Shown one piece after another: positions 8,555-17,235 of a DNA stretch of 64,000 bases. Source of the stretch: DAIDKA01 sp036498905. GTDB lineage: Bacteria > Pseudomonadota > Gammaproteobacteria > Steroidobacterales > Steroidobacteraceae. The notes under the pieces were generated by a model. It saw only the letters and a program-made list of their open reading frames with translations, was not told where the DNA came from and did not search any database. The translations under genes were made by a program, and so were the position numbers. The stretch lies in NCBI GenBank assembly GCA_036498905.1, contig DASYER010000122.1, positions 69,473 to 133,472 on the forward strand. The letters run 5' to 3'. Position 1 is the first letter of the stretch. Each line of letters starts with the position of its first letter.

Positions 8555-8965
8555 TCAGCTCGCGTCCGAGCCGAGCTGCGCGGTCGCGGCGAATACCTTC
8601 GCGGTGCTCGACTGCGAGGCCGCGCCGGCACCGGCAGCTAGTTGGTCATCGACCTTCTCTGCCGTCAACAGGCCATCGGCGATGCGACCTGCATCGACCT
8701 GGTAGGAACCACTGGCCAGCGCCTGACGAATCGAGTCGACCCGCTTGTGATCAATATCCGGAGTATCGGCCAGCTGCTGAGCCACATTGGCCAGCAGCTG
8801 TGCGGTGGGCGTAATTTGCACCTCGCCTGGCGCGCTGCTCGACCCGGGCTGAGCCTGCGCCTGTAGCTGCGACCCCAGACTTTGGCCAGATTGTGTCTTG
8901 TCGGTCGTCGGCGCGCCGTGGCCGCCGAGGCCCGCTATACCCTGGCCATGATGAATGGTCGTCAC
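8555..8965 (-). CDS. flgM: Anti-sigma-28 factor FlgM
   Basis: Negative regulator of FliA. The 136-residue protein has a flexible Gly/Gln-rich N-terminus, expected for an exported natively unfolded protein, and the sigma-binding half VQITPTAQLLANVAQQL followed by KRVDSIRQALASGSYQVD and GRIADGLL. It ends with an unusual Ala/Ser-rich tail of about 30 residues beyond the normal FlgM end. The start is GTG at 8965 with a GGAG site. It follows flgA by 72 bases and precedes flgN by 10, so these are likely one transcript. Confidence 0.85.
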   Translation of the reverse strand: MTTIHHGQGIAGLGGHGAPTTDKTQSGQSLGSQLQAQAQPGSSSAPGEVQITPTAQLLANVAQQLADTPDIDHKRVDSIRQALASGSYQVDAGRIADGLLTAEKVDDQLAAGAGAASQSSTAKVFAATAQLGSDAS

Positions 8966-9037
8966 GTTGCACGCTCCTTCGCCTGTACCTGCAAGTATCG
9001 ATGAATATCGGCAAACCTGCCGTACTGAGTTCGCATT

Positions 9038-9775
9038 TTATAAGGCCACCCGGACAACATCCGCGGACTCCACGACCCCTTCGACCACTGTCAGGGAGCT
9101 GAGATTCTGCACCTTGATTCGCGCTCCGGCCGGTGCGTCCATCAAGGCCCGGCCCGTGGCCCGAATCTCGATCGGGCCGCCGCTTGCGACCAAAGTGACC
9201 TCCTGGCCGCGGTGGATGACCGTATCGGCGGCAAACATCTCGACCGTCAAGGCGGTCCCGAGCGGCAATGGCCGGCGCACGGTGCGTCCGGACAGCTCGG
9301 TCACCGCAGTCAGGTAGGCGGCCGCGGTACCGGCGGTGCGGCGCGTTTCGACCGCGACATCATCGGCTGCCAGACGGGCATCTCGTGGCACGGCATGCCG
9401 CAGCACCAGTACCGATATACGGCTCTCTATCACCACCGGCACATACACGGACCAATGTGTCGGGCCGTCACAGGTGACGCCAACGGTTACGCGGGCGGCG
9501 ATGCTCGTTCCCACCGGCAGCCGGGCCGTCGGCGGGGAGCCGCACCGCGCAAGGCGCAACCGCCGATCGATGGGCAGAACCGTAATCTGGGTGTCCGCTG
9601 AGCCCGGCGGCAGCAGCGACTCAACATAGGAATGTGCCGCCGCCTCAATCGAGGCGAGGGGTTGTACCGAATCGACGGTGGTGCCGGCATCCACGGAAGG
9701 CAGTGACGCGATCAGCAGTGCGATCATGGCCGCACGAATCCGCACGCGTCGTTTGTCTGTCGCTGAGTTTCTCAT
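9038..9775 (-). CDS. flgA: Flagellar P-ring assembly chaperone FlgA
   Basis: Periplasmic chaperone that helps FlgI form the P ring. The C-terminal SAF-type region is clear: LRHAVPRDARLAADDV, LSGRTVRRPLPLGTAL, RGQEVTLVASGGPIEI and a final VVEGVVESADVVRV. The start is uncertain. An RpoN-type promoter at 9787-9802 would begin transcription at about 9776, making the ATG at 9775 leaderless. A GTG at 9745 gives a compact signal peptide (MRIRAAMIALLIASLPSVDA) and a short leader, and an ATG at 9727 gives 229 residues. I keep 9775 as the outer limit. It is transcribed divergently from flgB. Confidence 0.88.
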   Translation of the reverse strand: MRNSATDKRRVRIRAAMIALLIASLPSVDAGTTVDSVQPLASIEAAAHSYVESLLPPGSADTQITVLPIDRRLRLARCGSPPTARLPVGTSIAARVTVGVTCDGPTHWSVYVPVVIESRISVLVLRHAVPRDARLAADDVAVETRRTAGTAAAYLTAVTELSGRTVRRPLPLGTALTVEMFAADTVIHRGQEVTLVASGGPIEIRATGRALMDAPAGARIKVQNLSSLTVVEGVVESADVVRVAL

Positions 9776-9786
9776 GCAGTGGTCTT

Positions 9787-9802
9787 TGCAAATGGCGCGC
9801 CA
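9787..9802 (-). promoter_or_regulatory. Sigma-54 (RpoN) promoter for flgA
   Basis: The - strand reads TGGCGCGCCATTTGCA. It matches TGGCACG-N4-TTGCW at all but one defined position, with the GG and GC elements at the required spacing. It faces flgA and lies 135 bases from the matching site for flgB. Confidence 0.75.
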
Positions 9803-9936
9803 ACTGCGCGCTTGACGCTGCCGAGGCGGCAGTTCCCGGCACTTTGCCGGCGGTGAGCGGCAAGCGTTTGCCACCCGTGTGACGTGGCTCACGCTTATTG
9901 GCCTGAATGGACCTCAGTTCGAGCCTTTTGCCCGGC

Positions 9937-9952
9937 TGGCATGCGTATTGCT
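9937..9952 (+). promoter_or_regulatory. Sigma-54 (RpoN) promoter for the flgB operon
   Basis: TGGCATGCGTATTGCT matches TGGCACG-N4-TTGCW at all but one defined position. Predicted transcription start is about 9963, leaving a leader of about 34 bases before the flgB ATG. It implies control by an FlrC/FleR-type enhancer-binding protein. Confidence 0.8.
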
Positions 9953-9996
9953 ATTTCTCCCGCAGGACACTTTTTTGACGGACCGGATTACGAGTC

Positions 9997-10398
9997 ATGC
10001 CTGTTGGACTGGATTCATACCTCGGCGTTCACGCGGAAGCACTGAAGGTGCAGACCAAGCGCATGGACGTGCTTGCAAACAATCTTGCCAATGTCGATAC
10101 GCCCGGATACAAGGCGCAGGACATCGACTTTCGCACGGCATTGGCCGCCGCGGGCTCGCCGCAAAGCGGTGTGACCATGCGGACCACGGACGCCAGGGAT
10201 ATCGCGGTCCCAACCACTGATGCAGGCGGTACCGCGCTCAAATACCGCGTGCCCCTGGCGCCGTCACTGGATGGCAATACCGTCGACTCGCAGCAGGAGC
10301 AGGCCGCATTTGCTGAGAACACGGTGCACTACCAGGCCACTCTGACTTTTCTGTCCATGCGCCTGCGCAATCTCATGACGGCGATCACGGGCCAGTAA
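9997..10398 (+). CDS. flgB: Flagellar basal-body rod protein FlgB
   Basis: Proximal rod subunit in the periplasm, exported by the flagellar type III apparatus. The 133-residue protein carries the rod/hook N-terminal signature TKRMDVLANNLANVDTPGYK and the C-terminal helix RNLMTAITGQ. Length is normal. It is first gene of an unbroken operon flgB to flgL and is preceded by an RpoN-type promoter. Confidence 0.95.
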   Translation: MPVGLDSYLGVHAEALKVQTKRMDVLANNLANVDTPGYKAQDIDFRTALAAAGSPQSGVTMRTTDARDIAVPTTDAGGTALKYRVPLAPSLDGNTVDSQQEQAAFAENTVHYQATLTFLSMRLRNLMTAITGQ

Positions 10399-10424
10399 GC
10401 CAAGAGATCCCAAGGAACGCAATC

Positions 10425-10856
10425 ATGTCCTCTTTCAAGATCTTTGACATCGCCGGTTCCGGCATGAGCGCCCAGTCGGTCCGCCTCAATACGGTGGCCA
10501 GCAATCTGGCCAACGCCGACAGCGTCAGCGGCGACCCGGCGACGGTCTATAAGGCGCGGCACCCGGTTTTCCAGGCCGTGCAGCAAAAGATGCTGGGCGC
10601 GTCCACTTCTGACAACCAGAGCGAAGCCGCGGTCAGCGTCAAGGGCATCGTGGAGAACCAGGCCGCGCCACAGATGCGTTACGACCCCGGCAATCCACTG
10701 GCGAATGCCGACGGCAACATCTTTGCACCCAACGTCAATGTCATTGAAGAAATGACGGACATGATCTCCGCATCGCGCGCCTATCAGGACAACGTGGAGG
10801 TCATGAACACCTCCAAGGACCTCATGCTCGCGACCCTGAAGCTCGGCCAGTCCTGA
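10425..10856 (+). CDS. flgC: Flagellar basal-body rod protein FlgC
   Basis: Proximal rod subunit that follows FlgB. The 143-residue protein has SAQSVRLNTVASNLANADS at the N-terminus, the YDPGNPLANADG motif typical of FlgC, and the C-terminal rod motif NVIEEMTDMISASRAYQDN. Length and position after flgB are standard, with 26 bases between the genes. Confidence 0.95.
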   Translation: MSSFKIFDIAGSGMSAQSVRLNTVASNLANADSVSGDPATVYKARHPVFQAVQQKMLGASTSDNQSEAAVSVKGIVENQAAPQMRYDPGNPLANADGNIFAPNVNVIEEMTDMISASRAYQDNVEVMNTSKDLMLATLKLGQS

Positions 10857-10895
10857 TAGCCACACCATGGCAACCAAATATTTACGAGGCGCCTG

Positions 10896-11549
10896 ATGTC
10901 CACAAGTACCAATCCGATTGCCGGCAACAACGCCGCGAATGCCGCTGCGGCCAGTAGTGCGGTCCCGGCAAACATGCAGATCAACGAAAGCGATTTTCTG
11001 CAACTGATCTCATCGCAGCTGCAGAATCAGAATCCGCTGCAGCCGACCGATCCGAGCCAGTTCCTGGGACAGCTCGAAGGACTCAGCGAGGTGTCGAGCC
11101 TGCAGAACATGCAATCGGTCATGGCCGCATCGCAGGTCAGCAGCAGCGCGAGCCTGCTGGGTCGATCGGTGCTCGCGCCGGGAACCAGCGCCGCGCTGGC
11201 CACGGGGGGTGTCATTGCCGGAGCGGTGAACGCGCCGGCGGGCGCAACCAGCCTCACCGTCTCGATCGCCGATTCCCATGGCGTACCCGTCACGTCCTTT
11301 CAGGTCGCACCGGCCAGCTCCGGCATCAGCACGTTCGCATGGAACGGCGCCACCAGCGGCGGTACCACCGCCGCGGCCGGCCAGTACACGGTGAGCGTGA
11401 ATGCCACCGTCAATGGCGCCACCCAGGCGGTCGACCCGATGGTCGTCAGTCAGGTCCAAAGCGTCACCATCGATCCGAGCACCCAGCAGCTGGACCTGAA
11501 CACCACCAGCGGAACCGTCCCGATGAGTTCCGTAGTCACCATTCTGTAA
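10896..11549 (+). CDS. flgD: Flagellar hook assembly scaffold FlgD
   Basis: Hook cap that is needed to polymerise FlgE and is lost afterwards. The 217-residue protein has the N-terminal FlgD segment NESDFLQLISSQLQNQNPL followed by PTDPSQFLGQLEGLSEVSSL, and a C-terminal beta domain with FAWNGATSGGTTAAAGQY, which is the FlgD Ig-like region. Placement between flgC and flgE is canonical. Confidence 0.95.
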   Translation: MSTSTNPIAGNNAANAAAASSAVPANMQINESDFLQLISSQLQNQNPLQPTDPSQFLGQLEGLSEVSSLQNMQSVMAASQVSSSASLLGRSVLAPGTSAALATGGVIAGAVNAPAGATSLTVSIADSHGVPVTSFQVAPASSGISTFAWNGATSGGTTAAAGQYTVSVNATVNGATQAVDPMVVSQVQSVTIDPSTQQLDLNTTSGTVPMSSVVTIL

Positions 11550-11587
11550 AGCGTTATCCAAAGCCCAAGCATCAGGAACATCAACCC

Positions 11588-12808
11588 ATGTCATTCAATG
11601 TCGCCCTCACAGGCCTCAATGCCGCCAACTCGGACCTTTCGGTGACGGCCAACAATCTTGCCAACGTCAGCACCGTGGGCTTCAAAGGCTCCCGTGCGGA
11701 GTTTGCCGACCTGTTTGCCTCGACACAGTTCGGCGTGAGCTCCACGGCTGTCGGCAATGGCGCGGCCATCTCCGAAGTCGCCCAGCAGTTCGCCCAGGGT
11801 GACGTCGAGACCACCGGCAACAATCTGGATCTGGCGATCAGCGGCAATGGCTTCTTCACGACCAGCAACAACGGCGCGCTGGAGTACACCCGCGACGGCG
11901 AGTTCCAGGTCAATGCCAACGGCGATGTCACGACCGCCACCGGCGCCAATCTGCAGGTCTATCCGCCCCTGGCAAACGGGGGATTCAACACCGGCGGCCT
12001 GTCCAACCTGTCGCTCAATACCGGGGACAGCGCACCCAATGCGACCACCGCCGCGTCGATTACCGCAAACCTGCCGGCCAACGCCGCCTTGCCGACGGAT
12101 GCCACGTTTTCCCCGGACGATGCGAACAGCTACACCAACACCACGTCCCTGACCGTATATGACTCCCTGGGAGCGGCTCACACCGCCTCGCTGTATTTCA
12201 TCAAGCAGGCGGCGCCGAACACCTGGGATGCCCAGGTGTATGTCGATGGCAATGCCGTGGGCGCTCCGACAGAGTTGGATTACGACTCCAGTGGCGCACT
12301 GACCGGGCCGGCCGGCGGATCCGTCACGCTGCCGGCCTATACGCCGGCGACCGGCGCGGCCGACATGAATCTGACCTTCAATTTCAACAACGTCACGCAG
12401 TTCGGCAACAACTTTGGAGTCACGGCGGTGACCCAGGACGGCTTCACGACCGGCCTGTTGACGGGCATCAGCATCGACGGTACCGGCGTCGTGGAAGCCC
12501 AGTACACCAACGGACGCTCATTGAAGCTCGGCCAGGTGGCCATGGCGAACTTCGCCAACCCACAGGGCCTGGCGCAGTTGGGCGATGCCAGCTGGTCGGC
12601 GACCAACGCCTCGGGCGAACCGGTGCACGGTGTCGCGGGCGGATCAGGCTTCGGCACGATCGCCTCCGGGTCCCTGGAACAGTCCAACGTGGACACCACC
12701 ACGTCGCTGGTCGACATGATCACCGCACAGCGCGCCTTCCAGGCCAATGCGCAGATGATCCAGACCGAGGACCAGATCACCCAGACCATCATCGGCATCC
12801 GTCAGTAG
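11588..12808 (+). CDS. flgE: Flagellar hook protein FlgE
   Basis: Subunit of the flexible hook. The 406-residue protein begins MSFNVALTGLNAANSDLSV and carries TANNLANVSTVGFKGSRAEF; it has the internal hook domain ending near NNFGVTAVTQDGF and the C-terminal NVDTTTSLVDMITAQRAFQ motif. The ATG at 11588 starts the conserved N-terminus; the frame is open further upstream but that stretch lies over flgD and is not FlgE-like. Confidence 0.96.
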   Translation: MSFNVALTGLNAANSDLSVTANNLANVSTVGFKGSRAEFADLFASTQFGVSSTAVGNGAAISEVAQQFAQGDVETTGNNLDLAISGNGFFTTSNNGALEYTRDGEFQVNANGDVTTATGANLQVYPPLANGGFNTGGLSNLSLNTGDSAPNATTAASITANLPANAALPTDATFSPDDANSYTNTTSLTVYDSLGAAHTASLYFIKQAAPNTWDAQVYVDGNAVGAPTELDYDSSGALTGPAGGSVTLPAYTPATGAADMNLTFNFNNVTQFGNNFGVTAVTQDGFTTGLLTGISIDGTGVVEAQYTNGRSLKLGQVAMANFANPQGLAQLGDASWSATNASGEPVHGVAGGSGFGTIASGSLEQSNVDTTTSLVDMITAQRAFQANAQMIQTEDQITQTIIGIRQ

Positions 12809-12840
12809 TCACACTGAGCGATAAGGCCTGACCACACCTC

Positions 12841-13581
12841 ATGGATAAGCTGCTCTACGTTGCGATGTCTGGCGCCAAGGAAACTTTGCGCGCCCAGGCG
12901 GCGAACAGCCACAATCTCGCCAACGCGAATACCACCGGGTTCAAGGCGGACCTGAGTGCATTCCAGAGCCGTGCCGTGACGGGACCGGGTTATGCCTCGC
13001 GGGTGTATGCCACGGATTCCTCTGTCGGGTGGGACCGATCCGCGGGAGCGCAGATCACCACGGGCAATCCCTTCGACGTGGCGGTACAGGGCCCGGGATT
13101 CATTGCCGTTCAGGATGCCCAGGGCAATGAGGCCTATACCCGTGGCGGGGACCTGCACGTCGACCCGAACGGGCAGCTGATGACTGCTGCGGGGTTGCAG
13201 GTGCTGGGTGACAACGGACCGGTCAGCGTGCCGCCGTTCTCCTCGGCCACCGTAGGACCGAACGGCACGATCTCCATCGTGCCGCTGGGTCAGACCCCAC
13301 AGACCATTTCCAACGTTGGACGAATCAAGCTCGTCAATCCGCCGAGCGATACGATTTCGCGCAGCGCCGACGGACTGTTCCGCACCAGCGACGGCCAGCC
13401 CGCGGTTGCGGATGCCTCCACCACCATCGCCTCGGGCGTTCTGGAAGGCAGCAATGTCGACCTGGCCGGCTCGATGGTCAACATGATTGAACTGTCCCGA
13501 AATTTCGACCTGCAGATCAAGGCCCTTCACGCCGCCGAAGACAACGGCAGCGCGTCGGCAAAGCTCTTGCAGTCGAGCTGA
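12841..13581 (+). CDS. flgF: Flagellar basal-body rod protein FlgF
   Basis: Proximal rod subunit. The 246-residue protein starts MDKLLYVAMSGAKETLRAQ, which is the FlgF N-terminus, followed by ANSHNLANANTTGFKADL, and ends in the rod motif VDLAGSMVNMIELSRNFDLQ. The family core GNPFDVAVQGPGFIAVQ is present. Its neighbours flgE and flgG are in the canonical order. Confidence 0.95.
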   Translation: MDKLLYVAMSGAKETLRAQAANSHNLANANTTGFKADLSAFQSRAVTGPGYASRVYATDSSVGWDRSAGAQITTGNPFDVAVQGPGFIAVQDAQGNEAYTRGGDLHVDPNGQLMTAAGLQVLGDNGPVSVPPFSSATVGPNGTISIVPLGQTPQTISNVGRIKLVNPPSDTISRSADGLFRTSDGQPAVADASTTIASGVLEGSNVDLAGSMVNMIELSRNFDLQIKALHAAEDNGSASAKLLQSS

Positions 13582-13625
13582 TCGAAAGCTCAACCGCCAA
13601 GACAACGGCACACAGGTAACACACT

Positions 13626-14411
13626 ATGGAAGCGGCACTTTGGGCGGCTAAAACCGGCCTCGACGCACAACAGACGCAGATGACGGTGACGGCCAACAAC
13701 CTCGCCAACGTCAACACCAACGGCTTCAAGAAAAGCCGCGCAGTGTTCAACGATCTGCTGTATCAGAATGCGACCCAGGTGGGCGGCTCCACTTCGGATA
13801 CGACGATGTATCCGTCCGGACTGCAGCTGGGCACCGGCGTCAGAGTCGTTGCGACCGAACCGAGCTTCACTCAGGGCAGTCTCGACAATACCGGCAACGC
13901 ACTGGATGTGGCCATTCAGGGACGCGGGTTTTTCCAGATTCTCAAACCCGACGGCACCATCGCCTATACGCGCGACGGCAGCTTCCAGCTCAATGCCCAG
14001 GGTCAGGTGGTCAACGCCACCGGCTATCAGTTGCAGCCGGCGATCAATATTCCAGCCGGCGCCCAGAGCGTCACGATCGGGGCAAATGGCGTGGTCACGG
14101 CGCAGCTGCCCGGACAGACCGCGCCGACCCAGGTCGGCAGCCTGCAGCTCGCCGACTTCATCAATCCCGCGGGCCTCCAGGATACCGGCGGCAACCTGTC
14201 GGTTGAATCGGCCGCGAGCGGCTCACCCACGACGGGCACACCCGGCCTAACCGGCATGGGCACCGTCGTCCAAGGTTCGGTGGAAGCCTCCAACGTCAAC
14301 GTCGTGGAAGAAATGGTCAACATGATCGAAACCCAGCGTGCCTACGAGATGAACTCCAAGGCCGTCGAGACCACCGACCAGATGCTGCAATACGCCACGC
14401 AGAACATGTAA
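13626..14411 (+). CDS. flgG: Flagellar distal rod protein FlgG
   Basis: Forms the distal rod that passes through the P and L rings. The 261-residue protein has the N-terminus MEAALWAAKTGLDAQQTQM, then TANNLANVNTNGFKKSRAVF, the core ALDVAIQGRGFFQIL and the C-terminal NVNVVEEMVNMIETQRAYE. Length and sequence are typical. It precedes flgH by 10 bases. Confidence 0.96.
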   Translation: MEAALWAAKTGLDAQQTQMTVTANNLANVNTNGFKKSRAVFNDLLYQNATQVGGSTSDTTMYPSGLQLGTGVRVVATEPSFTQGSLDNTGNALDVAIQGRGFFQILKPDGTIAYTRDGSFQLNAQGQVVNATGYQLQPAINIPAGAQSVTIGANGVVTAQLPGQTAPTQVGSLQLADFINPAGLQDTGGNLSVESAASGSPTTGTPGLTGMGTVVQGSVEASNVNVVEEMVNMIETQRAYEMNSKAVETTDQMLQYATQNM

Positions 14412-14421
14412 GCGGAAATTA

Positions 14422-15093
14422 ATGCGAACCAGATACACAGTGCTGACCTGCGCCGCCCTCCTCGGCTTGAATGCCTGCCAGACGCCGCATCCGACCAAGG
14501 ATGACGACGGCATGAGCTGGGCCGAGGAACCGGCGCCCAAGCCCACCAATGGCGCCATCTATCAGGCTGGGCGGGAGGTGGTGCTGTTCGAAAACCCGGC
14601 GGCCCGTCACGTCGGCGACATCGTCACGATCGTGCTCAATGAGTCGACCGCTGCGCAGAAGAGTTCCAGCACCAATACCAGCAAGTCGACGACGGACACA
14701 CTGCCCGGCATGACGATTCTCGGCAAGGCGCTTACGGTGCATGGCGTCCCGATCATGAGCAACAACATTGCCGATGCGGCCAAGTTTGCCGGCGAAGGTG
14801 ACAGCGCGCAGAGCAACAGTCTGCAAGGCTTCATCACCGTGACGGTGCAGAAGGTACTGCCCAACGGCAACCTGTACGTGAAGGGCGAAAAGCAGATCGC
14901 GATCAATCAGGGTTCTGAATTCGTGCGCGTCACCGGCGTCATCCGCCCCATCGATCTGGCGCCCGACAATTCGATTCCCTCCTCGAAAGTGGCCAATGCA
15001 AAAATCGCCTATGGCGCCAAGGGCGCGCTGGCGGATGCCAACGCCCAGGGCTGGCTGTCCCGGTTTTTCAATTCACCCTGGACGCCGTTCTGA
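14422..15093 (+). CDS. flgH: Flagellar L-ring lipoprotein FlgH
   Basis: Outer-membrane ring around the rod. The 223-residue protein has a lipoprotein signal peptide with the lipobox LNAC (Cys near residue 19). The conserved FlgH segments are GDIVTIVLNESTAAQKSSS, YVKGEKQIAINQGSEF and the C-terminal WLSRFFNSPWTPF. Its stop TGA overlaps the ATG of flgI (TGATG), indicating coupled translation. Confidence 0.95.
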   Translation: MRTRYTVLTCAALLGLNACQTPHPTKDDDGMSWAEEPAPKPTNGAIYQAGREVVLFENPAARHVGDIVTIVLNESTAAQKSSSTNTSKSTTDTLPGMTILGKALTVHGVPIMSNNIADAAKFAGEGDSAQSNSLQGFITVTVQKVLPNGNLYVKGEKQIAINQGSEFVRVTGVIRPIDLAPDNSIPSSKVANAKIAYGAKGALADANAQGWLSRFFNSPWTPF

Positions 15094-16235
15094 TGTTTGA
15101 ACTATTCCGCAACAGTCATCGCCTGGTGACGTTCCTGACCGCAGTACTGGTGCCGATCGCACTGGCCGGACTGTGCACACCTGCACACGCTGATCGCATC
15201 AAGGACATTGCCACAGTCTCCGGCGTGCGCTCCAACCAGCTCTTCGGTTATGGCATCGTCGTGGGCCTGGACGGCACGGGTGACCAGACTACGCAGGCGC
15301 CCTTCACGATTCAGAGCATCGCGAACATGCTCGCGAAATTCGGCGTCACCATTCCGGCAGGGTCTAACCCGCAGCTGAAGAATGTCGCGGCGGTGACCGT
15401 CACCGCCGATCTGCCGCCCTTCTCCAAACCTGGCCAGACCGTCGATGTGACCGTTGCTTCCATCGGCAATGCCGCGAGCCTTCGCGGCGGAGAATTGCTG
15501 ATAACGCCGCTGCATGGCCTGGACGGTGAGGTCTATGCATTCGCCCAGGGCAGCATGGTGGTCAGCGGATTTGGCGTCAACGGCAAGGACGGATCACGCA
15601 TTTCATTGAACGTTCCCAGCAGCGGCCGCATTCCCAACGGCGCCAGCGTGGAGCGCGAGGTGCCGACAAAATTCGCGAATGATGGCTTTCTGACGCTGAA
15701 TCTCAACACGCCGGACTTCACCACGGCCGCACGCGTAGCGGCCGGCATCAACAAGATCCTGGGAGCCGGCACGGCCGAGGCCAGCGATCCGGTGTCCATC
15801 AAGGTCGCCGCGCCCAGCAGCCCCGATCAGCGCATCGGCTATCTGGCGACCCTGGAAGCGATCGAAATCGAACCGGGCGAGGCGCCGGCGCGGGTCATAA
15901 TCAATTCGCGCACCGGCACCGTGGTCATCAGTTCCCATGTGCAGGTGACGGCGGCGGCCGTGGCCCATGGCTCGCTGTCGGTCACCATCACCGAGCGCCA
16001 GGATGTGAGCCAGCCGAACTCCTTTACCAAGGGCACGAGCGCCACGGTCACGCCGCGCAGCGATATCAATGTGCAGCAGGCCGACGCGCGCATGTTCGTA
16101 TTCCAGGCCGGCGTAAATCTCGATGAGATCGTACGGGCGGTGAACCGCGTCGGAGCCGCGCCGGGCGACTTGGTCGCAATCCTCGAGGCACTTCGTCAGG
16201 CTGGCGCATTGCGCGCCGAACTGATCGTGATCTGA
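15093..16235 (+). CDS. flgI: Flagellar P-ring protein FlgI
   Basis: Periplasmic ring protein assembled with help from FlgA. The 380-residue protein has a Sec signal peptide ending near AHA/DRIKD and the family segments GVRSNQLFGYGIVVGLDGTG, TVASIGNAASLRGGELLITP and the C-terminal GAAPGDLVAILEALRQAGAL. All are characteristic. It lies between flgH and flgJ. Confidence 0.96.
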   Translation: MFELFRNSHRLVTFLTAVLVPIALAGLCTPAHADRIKDIATVSGVRSNQLFGYGIVVGLDGTGDQTTQAPFTIQSIANMLAKFGVTIPAGSNPQLKNVAAVTVTADLPPFSKPGQTVDVTVASIGNAASLRGGELLITPLHGLDGEVYAFAQGSMVVSGFGVNGKDGSRISLNVPSSGRIPNGASVEREVPTKFANDGFLTLNLNTPDFTTAARVAAGINKILGAGTAEASDPVSIKVAAPSSPDQRIGYLATLEAIEIEPGEAPARVIINSRTGTVVISSHVQVTAAAVAHGSLSVTITERQDVSQPNSFTKGTSATVTPRSDINVQQADARMFVFQAGVNLDEIVRAVNRVGAAPGDLVAILEALRQAGALRAELIVI

Positions 16236-16244
16236 GTCGGCGAC

Positions 16245-17222
16245 ATGTCTACCCTGCCCATTCCAGCGAACGCCTCTGCCGCCGCGGCCAGCGCCGATAC
16301 CTATACGGACTTTTCGGGCCTGAAGGCGTTGAAGCTGGCTGCGGCAAAGAACGATCCATCGGCGGTGCGCAAGGTCGCACAGCAATTCGAGAGCATGTTC
16401 ACGCGCATGATGCTCAAGAGCATGCGCGATGCGGTGGGCACCGACCCGCTCTTTGGCAGCGACCAGGAAAAGATGTATCAGGGCATGTACGACGATCAGC
16501 TGGCCCTGCAGCTGTCCAAGGGTCGTGGCCTGGGTCTGGCCGATATGCTCGTGCGCCAGTTGCAGCGGCTGGGCGTCCCGGGTGCCGGCGCGGCCACCAC
16601 CGGCGCCAGCGCAGGCGCCAAAGATCTGAAGGCGCCGGCCGCGAGCGGTCTCGCCGGCAAGGCTGCGCCACCGACGGCCTCCACGGCCGCCCAGCAAAAA
16701 TTCGTCCAGGGTCTGTGGTCCCAGGCGCAGCAGGCCGGCCAGCAACTCGGCGTCGATCCGAGCAATCTGCTCGCGCAAGCGGCGCTTGAGACCAACTGGG
16801 GTCGCAATCTGCCCCATGACGCTGCCGGTCATTCAAGCAACAATTTATTTGGGGTCAAGGCGAGCGGCGCATGGACCGGGCCGAGCATCCAGGCACACAC
16901 GACCGAAGTGTCCGCCCAGGGCCCGACGACCGAACTGGCGCCGTTTCGCTCTTATAAGGATGCGACCCAGAGCTTCCAGGATTATGTCTCCATCCTGCGC
17001 GGCAACCCGCGATACTCCGCGGCACTTAACACCGGCAGCGATGCCCGCGCGTTTGCGGCGGGGCTGCAACGCGGCGGCTATGCGACTGACCCGGACTATG
17101 CCCGCAAGGTCAGCGCCGTCGCCAACAACATATCCGGCCATCTGGCCATGACCCTTCGTGGACTCACAGGCCTCAAGTCCGGCGTTGACCTGCCGACAAC
17201 TGTGACTACGAGCACGCTGTAA
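16245..17222 (+). CDS. flgJ: Flagellar rod-capping and peptidoglycan hydrolase FlgJ
   Basis: Caps the growing rod and opens the peptidoglycan for it. The N-terminal rod-cap domain is seen in VAQQFESMFTRMMLKSMRDA and MYDDQLALQLSKGRGLGLAD. After an Ala/Gly-rich linker the C-terminal glucosaminidase-type domain has LLAQAALETNWGRNLP, with the likely catalytic Glu, and YKDATQSFQDYVSIL. At 325 residues this is the dual-domain form usual in gammaproteobacteria. Confidence 0.95.
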   Translation: MSTLPIPANASAAAASADTYTDFSGLKALKLAAAKNDPSAVRKVAQQFESMFTRMMLKSMRDAVGTDPLFGSDQEKMYQGMYDDQLALQLSKGRGLGLADMLVRQLQRLGVPGAGAATTGASAGAKDLKAPAASGLAGKAAPPTASTAAQQKFVQGLWSQAQQAGQQLGVDPSNLLAQAALETNWGRNLPHDAAGHSSNNLFGVKASGAWTGPSIQAHTTEVSAQGPTTELAPFRSYKDATQSFQDYVSILRGNPRYSAALNTGSDARAFAAGLQRGGYATDPDYARKVSAVANNISGHLAMTLRGLTGLKSGVDLPTTVTTSTL

Positions 17223-17235
17223 AGGCTGATTTCGA

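Noticed and set aside
8966..9037. FliA promoter before flgM, suggested by GCCGATAT on the - strand
   Set aside because: The -10-like box is good but nothing resembling TAAAGTTT stands eleven bases upstream, so I do not call a promoter.
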